This document shows, in pieces, positions 8,320 to 16,983 of a stretch of 36,695 nucleotides of DNA. Made by a program: the position numbers and the translations under genes. The notes under the pieces are model-generated. The model worked only from the letters and a program-made list of their open reading frames with translations. It was not told the DNA's origin and did not search any database. Every line of letters starts with the position of its first letter. The stretch's first letter is position 1. The DNA is from an uncultured Cetobacterium sp. (GTDB lineage Bacteria > Fusobacteriota > Fusobacteriia > Fusobacteriales > Fusobacteriaceae). The DNA lies in contig NZ_CAMQXC010000011.1 in the NCBI RefSeq assembly GCF_947038635.1, positions 1-36,695 on the forward strand, read 5' to 3'.

Positions 8320-8610
8320 ATGTGTAAAACAGAGATAAAAAAAGAGTTAGGAAAATATCATATTAATTATACACATGAAAAAATTTTAAGAAGAATAAAT
8401 GAAAATCCTGGAATAACAATGTGTGAGTTGACTAAAGGTTTGGATTTGTCAAAGGGATCTGTTTCTCTTTGTATAAAAAGATTAGAAGAGGAAAATTTAA
8501 TTCAAAAATATGGAACATTTGATGATAAAAGAGTTTTTAGACTTCATCCAACAAAAATAGGGAAAGATTTATGTAGTAAAATTAAATTAATCCAAATACT
8601 AAAAATATAA
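8320..8610 (+). CDS. Short MarR-like winged-helix transcriptional regulator
   Basis: 96 aa; MCELTKGLDLSKGSVSLCIKRLEEENLIQKYGTFDDKRVFRLHPTKIGKDL, a typical MarR HTH-wing; SD AGGGGTG. Confidence 0.8.
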   Translation: MCKTEIKKELGKYHINYTHEKILRRINENPGITMCELTKGLDLSKGSVSLCIKRLEEENLIQKYGTFDDKRVFRLHPTKIGKDLCSKIKLIQILKI

Positions 8611-8640
8611 AATCTCCGTATTTCTTTATACGGAGATTTT
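8609..8640. terminator. Bidirectional intrinsic terminator
   Basis: AAAATCTCCGTA / TACGGAGATTTT stem between convergent genes. Confidence 0.8.
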
Positions 8641-8643
8641 ATA

Positions 8644-10038
8644 TTAGAGAGGTAAAGAATAGTGTTTAATAGATGGATAGTTAGAATTTAAAGTTAAATT
8701 TTCAAAAGTTATAATTAAAGAAACTTCTTCTTGTAATAGATAATTGTCTAACTCATAGTATTTAATGAAATTAGAGATCTTTATATCCTCTTTTAAAAGA
8801 AAAATATTTTTAATAATTGGATGTAAAAATTTTGGAAGATCTTTAAAAATAACAATAGTATTGGCAACTTCTGAAGAGTTATTTTTATTTAAATTCCAAA
8901 GATAAAGAAAAATAATATTTGAAAGTTGAATATTAAAATAAACCTTTTTTAATTCAAGAAAAAGTTGATAACACTCAATTTTTGTTTTATTACTTAAATT
9001 TAAATTTAGGAAAGAAAGATCATACATATATAGAAAAGAACTTTCTTTGCTTGCAATGTGAATTCGGTGACTAAATCTTTCAAAGTAGCAATTTTGAAAA
9101 GAACTTAAAGAAGTAATCTTAGAAAATAGTTTTTTTAGTTCAAAACACTCTTTATCTAATTTTATATTATTTTCTTTTAAAGTACCTGCACAAAATTTTA
9201 ATGTTAAAATAAAGATATTTATATCTTTTAAAGGAAATTTTCCCAAGAGTGAAGTTTTAAAAAAGATATATGCTTTTTCAATATTTTTTTTTGTAAAAAT
9301 ATCTGAAAAGTATTTTTTAAATTCTTCAAGAGATAAGCTAGAGATACTTTCGGCACAATTTTCATAAAAATATGTTCTATACATACTCTGTAAAAGTTTT
9401 TTATTATTAATAAAAATGTCTAAATCAAAAGCATAAACAAAATGTTCTATTTCATGAATAATTTTTTCAAATATTTTTTGTTCGAAAAAACCTAAATAAT
9501 TTTTTGACATTAAATAAGGTAACTCATCAATTTCAATTAAAAACTTAAATAAATATGATAAAAAACAATTTTTAATATTACCATAATCTCCAAAAATTTT
9601 AATTCCTTTACTAGAAATACTAGAAATTTCCAATTGATAAAATTTTAAAGCTTTTTTGACAGAGATTAAATCATCACTTAAAGTCCTTCTAGAGATATTT
9701 AAGGTAGAGGGCAGAGTATTTAAATTTAAAGTTAAATTTAATTCATACTGTTTTAATAACATTAAAATAATATAAAATATTCTATCCTCTTTAGTAAAAA
9801 TTTGATTTTCTTTTAAAAGTTTTAAAATAGATTTATTTTCTAAAATCTTCTTAATCATTTGTAATAAAGTTATATTTTCTTTTTTAGTATCTATAATATA
9901 ATAAATTTGCTTTATATATAAAATAACATTTTGTTTATTCATATTTAAGAAGTGACAAATAAAATCTATATTTTTATCAGGAATAAAATCTAACAGTTTA
10001 TATATTCTGATATGATTAGCATTAATATTTATTTTCAT
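8644..10038 (-). CDS. PRD/Mga-like HTH transcriptional regulator, divergent paralog 3
   Basis: Same length (464 aa) and layout as paralogs 1 and 2; HTH LPSTLNISRRTLSDDLISVKKAL; weaker similarity. Confidence 0.5.
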   Translation of the reverse strand: MKININANHIRIYKLLDFIPDKNIDFICHFLNMNKQNVILYIKQIYYIIDTKKENITLLQMIKKILENKSILKLLKENQIFTKEDRIFYIILMLLKQYELNLTLNLNTLPSTLNISRRTLSDDLISVKKALKFYQLEISSISSKGIKIFGDYGNIKNCFLSYLFKFLIEIDELPYLMSKNYLGFFEQKIFEKIIHEIEHFVYAFDLDIFINNKKLLQSMYRTYFYENCAESISSLSLEEFKKYFSDIFTKKNIEKAYIFFKTSLLGKFPLKDINIFILTLKFCAGTLKENNIKLDKECFELKKLFSKITSLSSFQNCYFERFSHRIHIASKESSFLYMYDLSFLNLNLSNKTKIECYQLFLELKKVYFNIQLSNIIFLYLWNLNKNNSSEVANTIVIFKDLPKFLHPIIKNIFLLKEDIKISNFIKYYELDNYLLQEEVSLIITFENLTLNSNYPSIKHYSLPL

Positions 10039-10124
10039 TTTTATTATTCCCTTCTTTTATTTAAAATATTGCTGTTATAGTATAACATCTATATAAAAAA
10101 AAATAAAATTTAAAGAATAAAAAA

Positions 10125-11531
10125 TTAGTTATGTAAAATATTTTGAATAGCTTTATCAAAAATATGATTATGAATAGCTAAAAAAATTTGACTTGGATTA
10201 AAGCTATTAACAACAATAGTTTTTGAACTTAAACTTGGTTCATCACTCAATATTAAATCATATTTTCCCTCATAATTTTTAGAATTTAGTTTATAAAAGA
10301 AGGCAGGTTCTATATGAAAATTAAATTTATGTCTAGAGTTTTCTAAGGTATTTTTTAAATAATTATCATCTAAGATAATAACTTCATTGAAAAGCAATAA
10401 AATATTTTTTAATGAAGTTTTATTGTGCTCAATAATTATTTTTGTTATTATTTGAGTAATTGAAATTTTATCACAAAAAAATAAATTAATATTATGGTCA
10501 TTCAAGATATTATTTAAAATATTTAATAGTATTTTTTCCTTTTCATTAATAGTAACATTTCTAACTTTAAAAATTTGATTTTCATATTTAAAAACAGAAA
10601 AACAAATTTTTTTTAATAACATTTTTTCTGAAAGAGTATCTAAATCATTTAGATTTAATCGTACTTTTATTTCTTCAATAACTTTAAAAGCTTTTTGTAA
10701 AGTGCTAGGTTCAAAATCAACCTCCTCTTTTTTTAAACAAACTATAAAATAAAAAAGTTGGTTTTGATATTCTAAACTATAGTCTTTTAATTCTGATTTT
10801 ATAAGTTTTTCAATATTTGAGAAATCATCATAGTTATAGTCTTTTTTAAAATTAAATCCTCCAAAAACTTTTATGCAAATATGTAAAGAGCATAAAAACG
10901 AGATAATAAAATGAGTTGTTGGCAGATTTAATGTTTTAAAAATAATATAGAGATTATCAAGTAAATTATTGATATTATAACTTTTAATTAAATTTATTAT
11001 AAAAATAGAGTGATTTAAAGAAAAATCACATTTTACAAAAAATTTAATCAATTTCTTAGAAAAAATATTTTTATCAGTTTGAGATAAAAAAGTTAATTTC
11101 AATCCTTTTCCAACAATATATTCATATTGAGACCCATTTATTTCTAATGTTTTTTTTACATCATTAAAATATCTAATTATAGAGCTTCTAGATATATTTA
11201 AAACTTCTTTTTCAACTTCTAAATTGATAAATCCTTCATGAATGAATTTAATATAAAGATAGTCAATGACTTCATCATTAGTAATAAAATCTTTACGACT
11301 AAAAAGACTTGACCATTGAGATTTAGAAAGTTTTAGTGAATATGTTACTCCTTGTAAATCAATTAAAGGAAGATTTTCATCTTTTAAGAAAGAGTTGATA
11401 GAATTGATATTTTTATAGATAGATTTTTTCTCCAAATTTAAGTATAAAGAAAATTCATCTAAAGAAAAGTCTCCTTGTGAAAGAAGAGTTAGTATGTTGA
11501 TATTTGTTGTATTAATTTGAACCACCCCCAT
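10125..11531 (-). CDS. PRD/Mga-like HTH transcriptional regulator, paralog 4
   Basis: INTTNINILTLLSQGDFSLDEFSLYLNLEKKSIYKNI and LEVEKEVLNISRSSIIRYFNDVKKTLEINGSQYEYIVGKGLKL align with paralogs 1 and 2. Confidence 0.62.
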   Translation of the reverse strand: MGVVQINTTNINILTLLSQGDFSLDEFSLYLNLEKKSIYKNINSINSFLKDENLPLIDLQGVTYSLKLSKSQWSSLFSRKDFITNDEVIDYLYIKFIHEGFINLEVEKEVLNISRSSIIRYFNDVKKTLEINGSQYEYIVGKGLKLTFLSQTDKNIFSKKLIKFFVKCDFSLNHSIFIINLIKSYNINNLLDNLYIIFKTLNLPTTHFIISFLCSLHICIKVFGGFNFKKDYNYDDFSNIEKLIKSELKDYSLEYQNQLFYFIVCLKKEEVDFEPSTLQKAFKVIEEIKVRLNLNDLDTLSEKMLLKKICFSVFKYENQIFKVRNVTINEKEKILLNILNNILNDHNINLFFCDKISITQIITKIIIEHNKTSLKNILLLFNEVIILDDNYLKNTLENSRHKFNFHIEPAFFYKLNSKNYEGKYDLILSDEPSLSSKTIVVNSFNPSQIFLAIHNHIFDKAIQNILHN

Positions 11532-11665
11532 CTTAACTTATATCATATAAAAAAGATAAAGAAAATATGAAAAATTTTAAAAAATGAGAGGAAAGTGTTA
11601 TAAAAATTTTCTACAAATAAAAAAGATAGTCATAAAATTTACAACTACCTTTATAAAAATTAAGT

Positions 11666-12205
11666 TTAAAATGATGGGGGATTTGAAACCCAAAGAACTT
11701 TAGCACTACCTTTTCCACAATTTGATAAGTAGTGATTTTTACCTGAACTGTAATAAAAAGACTCACCTTTTTTAGCTTTATAAACTTTATCTCCTAGATG
11801 GATTAAAATCTCTCCTTTTAAAACATAGCCAAACTCTTGACCATCATGAGAAATCTCCTCTTTATATCTTCCACCCTCTTCTAAAGTTAATAAGATAGGT
11901 TCCATTTGATTTTTTTGAGCATTTGGTATAATCCATTCAACTTTATATTTTAGTTTAGAATCTGTAAGTTCAAAAGCATCATTTTCATCAAAAACGATTT
12001 TTTCATCACCATCATCGCTAAAGAAATCTTTTAAATTTGTTCCAAGACCTTCAAGGATATCAGCTAAATTTGCAATAGATGGAGAAGTTAGATTTCTTTC
12101 TACTTGAGATATAAATCCTTTTGATAACTCACAACGACTTGCTAGTTCATCTTGAGTAAGATATTTTTCTTGTCTTAGTCTTTTTATTTTTTTTCCGATT
12201 TCCAT
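11666..12205 (-). CDS. XRE-family transcriptional regulator with C-terminal cupin domain (PuuR-like architecture)
   Basis: MEIGKKIKRLRQEKYLTQDELASRCELSKGFISQVERNLTSPSIANLADILEGLG HTH plus HDGQEFGYVLKGEILIHLGDKVYKAKKGESFYYSSGKNH cupin. Confidence 0.92.
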   Translation of the reverse strand: MEIGKKIKRLRQEKYLTQDELASRCELSKGFISQVERNLTSPSIANLADILEGLGTNLKDFFSDDGDEKIVFDENDAFELTDSKLKYKVEWIIPNAQKNQMEPILLTLEEGGRYKEEISHDGQEFGYVLKGEILIHLGDKVYKAKKGESFYYSSGKNHYLSNCGKGSAKVLWVSNPPSF

Positions 12206-12264
12206 ATAGATCTCTCCTTAAATTATCGATAATATAGTATATTCTCTTTTTTATAAAAAAGCAA

Positions 12265-12292
12265 TTGACAAAAAATAAAGAGATGATATTAT
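12265..12292 (+). promoter_or_regulatory. Promoter for speD-speE
   Basis: TTGACA (12265-12270), 16-nt spacer, TATTAT (12287-12292). Confidence 0.5.
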
Positions 12293-12404
12293 ATAAATAA
12301 TATTTAAAATATTAAATTTCAAGTATATTTTTTTAAACAAAAGTTTAATATTTTAATATTTAAATTTAATTTTTTGTTAAGATACTGTTTTTAGGAGGAG
12401 AAAA

Positions 12405-12821
12405 TTGAAATTAGAAACACTTGGAAGACACATTTTAATTGAGTTTTATAACTGTGATGAGGAGATATTAAAAAATCCTACTCTAATAAAAGAACATATG
12501 AACAAAGCAGCAAAAATAGCTAATGCAACAATAGTTGAATCAGTATTTCACCATTTTAACCCATATGGAGTATCTGGAGCTGTAATTATATCAGAATCCC
12601 ATCTTGCAATTCATACTTGGCCAGAGTATGGTTATGCAGCAGTTGATGTGTTTACTTGTGGTGATAAGATAGATCCATGGACAGCTTTTAAATTTTTAGA
12701 GGATGTATTTAAATCAGATAGAAGTGAATCAATAGAGGTTCCAAGGGGAATGGTAGATAAAATTAGAAATTACTCAAAAAAAGAACTAGGAAAAATAACT
12801 TTTAAACCAGAGGAGGAATAA
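12405..12821 (+). CDS. speD: S-adenosylmethionine decarboxylase proenzyme
   Basis: TTG start after GGAGGAG; SESHLAIHTWPEYGYAAVDVFTCG motif with the processing-site Ser. Confidence 0.95.
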   Translation: MKLETLGRHILIEFYNCDEEILKNPTLIKEHMNKAAKIANATIVESVFHHFNPYGVSGAVIISESHLAIHTWPEYGYAAVDVFTCGDKIDPWTAFKFLEDVFKSDRSESIEVPRGMVDKIRNYSKKELGKITFKPEEE

Positions 12822-12822
12822 C

Positions 12823-13677
12823 ATGTTAGATTTATGGTTTACTGAAAAATGGTCAGAGGATACAAGATTTTCAATTAAAGTTAAAGAACATCTTTATTCA
12901 GAAGATACACCTTTTCAAAAGATAGATTTTTTTACATCAGATGAATACGGAAGATTTTTTACATTAGATGGAATGATAATGATAACTGAAAAAGATGAGT
13001 TTATATATCATGAGATGATAACTCATGTTCCAATGTGTACAAATTTAAATATAAAAAAAGTTTTAGTAATAGGTGGTGGAGATGGAGGTACAGTAAGAGA
13101 GCTAACAAGATATTCTACCATTGAAAAAATAGACATGGTTGAAATAGATGAAAGAGTTGTGAGGTTATCTCAAAAGTTTTTGCCATTTACAGCAGATAAG
13201 CTAGAAGATAAAAGGGTAACTTTATATTTTCAAGATGGTTTGAAATTTGTAGAAGATTGTCCAAGTGAGGAGTATGATTTAATATTAGTTGATTCAACAG
13301 ATCCAATATCTGTTGGAGAAGGACTTTTTACAACTGAGTTTTACAAAAATTGTTATAGAGTTTTAAAAGAAGATGGAATATTAGTGAATCAACATGAGTC
13401 ACCATACTATGAGAGATATTCTCAAGAGATGAAAAAAGCTCATAATAAGATAAAAAATATATTCCCAATTGCAAAAGTTTATCAGTTTCATCAACCAACA
13501 TATGCATCAGGACACTGGTTGTTTGGATTTGCATCAAAAAAATATAATCCAACTTTAGATTGTAAAACTGAAGAGTGGAATAGATTAAATATAAAAACAA
13601 AATATTATAATGCAGATATTCAAATAGCAACATTTGCTTTACCAAACTATGTAAAAGATCAACTAGAAGAAAAATAA
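12823..13677 (+). CDS. speE: Spermidine synthase
   Basis: VLVIGGGDGGTVRELTRY and DLILVDSTDPISVGEGLFTTEFY motifs; directly follows speD. Confidence 0.96.
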   Translation: MLDLWFTEKWSEDTRFSIKVKEHLYSEDTPFQKIDFFTSDEYGRFFTLDGMIMITEKDEFIYHEMITHVPMCTNLNIKKVLVIGGGDGGTVRELTRYSTIEKIDMVEIDERVVRLSQKFLPFTADKLEDKRVTLYFQDGLKFVEDCPSEEYDLILVDSTDPISVGEGLFTTEFYKNCYRVLKEDGILVNQHESPYYERYSQEMKKAHNKIKNIFPIAKVYQFHQPTYASGHWLFGFASKKYNPTLDCKTEEWNRLNIKTKYYNADIQIATFALPNYVKDQLEEK

Positions 13678-13741
13678 TCTTGGAGATATAAAAGAGATTT
13701 TGCTAAGATATATTATAGAAAACTATAATAGGGAGGCAAAA

Positions 13742-14176
13742 TTGAAAAAATTACTAGTAATAATGGTTTTTCTTTTAGGAACATTGGTTTTTGGAGCTAA
13801 TGAGGATCAAAAGGTTATTTTAAGATTAGTTAATAAGGAAAGAGTTAATAGAGGACTAAGTCCTATGAAATTAAATTCAAAATTAAATAAACTGGCTAAA
13901 ATAAAATCTGATGACATGCATAAAAATAGATATTTTAGTCATAATTCTCCTGTTTACGGAACACCTTTTGATTTAATGAAAAAACATAAAGTGAATTATA
14001 TGACTGGTGGAGAGAATATAGCAAAAGGTCAAAATACTCCAGAATATGTTATGAAATCATGGATGAATTCTCCAGGACATAGGAAAAATATTCTAAATCC
14101 ACGTTTTAAAGAGATGGGAGTTTCAAGAGATGAGTATGGAAAAAATATTTGGACACAGATGTTTATAGGTAGCTAG
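13742..14176 (+). CDS. Secreted CAP/SCP-domain protein (YkwD-like)
   Basis: VNKERVNRGLSPMKLN...YFSHNSP...GENIAKG...SPGHRKNILNP. ORF track start is 13700, but TTG at 13742 follows GGGAGG and begins a signal peptide. Confidence 0.88.
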   Translation: MKKLLVIMVFLLGTLVFGANEDQKVILRLVNKERVNRGLSPMKLNSKLNKLAKIKSDDMHKNRYFSHNSPVYGTPFDLMKKHKVNYMTGGENIAKGQNTPEYVMKSWMNSPGHRKNILNPRFKEMGVSRDEYGKNIWTQMFIGS

Positions 14177-14178
14177 TT

Positions 14179-14222
14179 AAATAGGTTATAGTGAAGGATT
14201 AGTTAGTCACTATAACCTATTT
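14179..14222. terminator. Bidirectional intrinsic terminator
   Basis: AAATAGGTTATAGTGA / TCACTATAACCTATTT, 16-bp perfect stem, T-rich tail. Confidence 0.85.
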
Positions 14223-14579
14223 TTTTATTGTATCAACATTAATAATATGAAAAATAACTCCTACAAGAATTAGTAAAAGTAAAATTTTACCAAGGATAAA
14301 GGGCATGAAAAACATTCCCAATGTCATTCCAAAAATTGTGGATACTATAGCGATAATTTTATTTTTTTTAGTAATTCCCTTATTAACTCTATAATCTTTT
14401 AAATATTCACCAAAATATTTATTAGTAAGTAACCAGTTATAGAATTTTTCTGAACTTTTTTCAAAAAAGTATGCAGCAATAAGTATAAATGGTACTGTTG
14501 GAATTATAGGTAAAAAAGCACCAATGATTCCAAAACCTAAAAATAGAAAGCCTAAAAATGTAAAAATTTTTTTCTTCAT
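14217..14579 (-). CDS. DUF454 (YbaN) family inner membrane protein
   Basis: FLGFGIIGAFLPIIPTVPFILIAAYFFEKSSEKFYNWL, typical DUF454. ATG at 14579 after CTGGAGG preferred over 14609. Confidence 0.88.
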   Translation of the reverse strand: MKKKIFTFLGFLFLGFGIIGAFLPIIPTVPFILIAAYFFEKSSEKFYNWLLTNKYFGEYLKDYRVNKGITKKNKIIAIVSTIFGMTLGMFFMPFILGKILLLLILVGVIFHIINVDTIKK

Positions 14580-14670
14580 GTAAAAAGCCTCCAGATAAAA
14601 AGTTTTCATAAGGATTTAAAAATAAATATAGTATAATACATAAAAGAAAAAAATAATAGGGAGGAAATTT

Positions 14671-15225
14671 ATGATTTTAGGAATAGTATTTGTAGTTTTA
14701 TTAGTTATTTTAATTGGTTATATCATAGGAGCATATAATAAGCTAGTTAAGGAAAGAAATTTTGTAGATGAGGCATTTTCAACAATTGATGCATATTTAA
14801 AAAAGAGATATGATTTAATACCAAATTTAGTAGAAACTGTAAAAGGATATAAAAATTATGAGGGAAGCACTCTAGAAGCTGTAGTAGCAGCTAGAAATAA
14901 ATATATGACTGCTACAACTCCAGAAGAGAAAATAGAAAATGAAAATATGATAACAGGAGCTTTAGGAAAACTTTTTGCTTTAACAGAAAACTATCCTGAA
15001 TTAAAAGCAAATGAAAATTTTATGAAATTACAAGGAGAATTAGTAGCAATAGAAGAGGATATTTTACAAGCAAGAAAATATTATAATGGCAGTGTTAGAG
15101 TTTATAATACAATGTGTGAAACATTTCCAAGTGTTATAGTGGCTAATAACTTTGGATTTAAGAAATATCCATTCTTTAAAGTTGAAAATGAAGAGGAAAG
15201 ACAAAATGTTAAAGTTCAGTTTTAG
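14671..15225 (+). CDS. lemA: LemA family protein
   Basis: YNKLVKERNFVDEAFSTIDAYLKKRYDLIPNLVETVKGY characteristic LemA sequence; SD GGGAGG. Confidence 0.93.
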   Translation: MILGIVFVVLLVILIGYIIGAYNKLVKERNFVDEAFSTIDAYLKKRYDLIPNLVETVKGYKNYEGSTLEAVVAARNKYMTATTPEEKIENENMITGALGKLFALTENYPELKANENFMKLQGELVAIEEDILQARKYYNGSVRVYNTMCETFPSVIVANNFGFKKYPFFKVENEEERQNVKVQF

Positions 15226-16891
15226 TTTATTTTTTCTTTTGTTTGCATCAATTTTTGCAGATGCAGGCTATATTATTGATAACTATAAGGTAAACATAAA
15301 AATAGATGATAAAAATATCTATAGTGTTGATGAAAATATAAGAGTGGATTTTTTACAGCCAAGGAGAGGAATATATAGAGTAATTCCAGAGGAGTTTAAT
15401 GGAAAAGAGATAAAAGTTACAAATATACAAACTAATGTTCAAACAGCTGCAAAAGATGAAGGAAATTATATTTATTTAAGATTAGGAGATCCAAATAGAT
15501 ATTTAACAGGAATCAAAGATTATATAATAAAATATAATTATAATATAGGATGGGATAGAAACTCTAGTTATGATGAAGTTTATTATAACTTAGTTGGAAA
15601 CGATTGGGATACAACTATAAAAAAAGTTGAATTCTCCATAGAGTTACCTAAGAGTTTTGATAGTAGTAAAGTGAATTTTACATTAGGAAGATATGGAAGT
15701 ACAAATACCAATGGAGTAAAGTGGACTATAAATGGTAATACAATCAGTGGTCATACAACTGTTGTTCTAAATCCAAAAGAGAGTGTTACAATAGCTCTAC
15801 CGTTACCAGAAGGATATTTTAATTTTACAGATCAAAAAATAACTTTCTATCTATTTAAAGGTGTTTTATATTTAATATATATTCTTATTCCAGGAATGGC
15901 ATTCGGTCTTTTGAAAAAATATAAAGATAGAGATAGTGTTATTCAAACTGTTGAGTTTTATCCTCCGGATAATCTTACACCAACAGAGATTGGATATTAT
16001 ATAGATGGAATTATTCATTCTAAAGATTTGACAAGTTTGATTTTTTATTGGGCTAATGCAGGCTATTTAAAAATAAACGAGTTAAAAAAAGGTGGATTGT
16101 TTACAAAAGATGAATTTGAGATCGAATTTTTAAAAGATAGGATAGAGACTGAAAAAGAGTTTGAAAAATATATGTATAATGCTCTATCTGCATATAAAAA
16201 CTCAGAGAATAAATTAAATATAAGAGATTTAAGAAATAGATTTTACAAGCATATTGACAAAGCTGCAGAGATTTTAGAAATAGATTTGATTATGAGTAAA
16301 AAAACTTTATATAGTTCTAAGAGTTTAAGAGCTGGAAATACAGTTAGGACATCTATATTATTTATAGTAGCTGCTAGTTTTGGATACTTTTATTATTTTG
16401 GTACAAATGCAGGATTAGATACAACTATAACTATTATATTGGGTGGAATATCAGTATTAGTAACTTTAGCCATAAGTGGAAAAATAAAAAGTAGAACAGA
16501 GTATGGAAATGAAATTTTAGGAAAAATACTTGGTTTTAAAAGATTTCTAGAAACAGCAGAGAAAAGAAAATTAGAGATGTTATTAGAGGAAAATCCAAGT
16601 TATTTTTATAATATACTTCCATATACAATAGTTCTAGGAGTTAGCAGTATTTGGGCTGATAAATTTAAGGATCTTGTAGTTCAACCTCCTGAGTGGTACG
16701 GTGGTTCTAGTATGGGTAATGCATTTGTATTAGGTGCATTCATGGGTAGCTTTAATAACTCTTTATCTGCATTTAATGACATAATGTTATCTGCACCAAA
16801 GGCTCCGAGCAATTTTGGTGGGGGAAGTTCATCAATGGGGGGAGGATCATCAGGAGGTGGAGCTGGTGGAGGTGGAGGCGGAAGCTGGTAA
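15206..16891 (+). CDS. DUF2207 domain membrane protein with Gly-rich C-terminus
   Basis: Signal peptide MLKFSFSLFFLLFASIFADAGYIIDNYKVNIKI; glycine-rich tail; ATG 15206 preferred; overlaps lemA by 20 nt. Confidence 0.88.
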   Translation: MLKFSFSLFFLLFASIFADAGYIIDNYKVNIKIDDKNIYSVDENIRVDFLQPRRGIYRVIPEEFNGKEIKVTNIQTNVQTAAKDEGNYIYLRLGDPNRYLTGIKDYIIKYNYNIGWDRNSSYDEVYYNLVGNDWDTTIKKVEFSIELPKSFDSSKVNFTLGRYGSTNTNGVKWTINGNTISGHTTVVLNPKESVTIALPLPEGYFNFTDQKITFYLFKGVLYLIYILIPGMAFGLLKKYKDRDSVIQTVEFYPPDNLTPTEIGYYIDGIIHSKDLTSLIFYWANAGYLKINELKKGGLFTKDEFEIEFLKDRIETEKEFEKYMYNALSAYKNSENKLNIRDLRNRFYKHIDKAAEILEIDLIMSKKTLYSSKSLRAGNTVRTSILFIVAASFGYFYYFGTNAGLDTTITIILGGISVLVTLAISGKIKSRTEYGNEILGKILGFKRFLETAEKRKLEMLLEENPSYFYNILPYTIVLGVSSIWADKFKDLVVQPPEWYGGSSMGNAFVLGAFMGSFNNSLSAFNDIMLSAPKAPSNFGGGSSSMGGGSSGGGAGGGGGGSW

Positions 16892-16922
16892 AAGAAGTAT
16901 TAGTAAAAACCTGAGTATTAAA

Positions 16923-16951
16923 TTGACCCCTTTAGTAGGATTTGATATAAT
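16923..16951 (+). promoter_or_regulatory. Promoter for the SBP-GGDEF-EAL gene
   Basis: TTGACC (16923-16928), 17-nt spacer, TATAAT (16946-16951). Confidence 0.7.
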
Positions 16952-16983
16952 AAAAGTCTATCTATAAAAAAGTAGGAGGATGA

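Noticed and set aside
8320-8610. Short MarR-like ORF as a truncated pseudogene
   Set aside because: The stop codon is followed directly by a proper terminator, with no remnant coding sequence of a longer MarR downstream.
13328-13645. Minus-strand 105-aa ORF
   Set aside because: Fully antisense to speE; no credible start signal.
15152-15225. lemA/DUF2207 overlap as a frameshift or gene fusion
   Set aside because: The ATG at 15206 with its own signal peptide explains the overlap as ordinary translational coupling; LemA with DUF2207 is a common gene pair.
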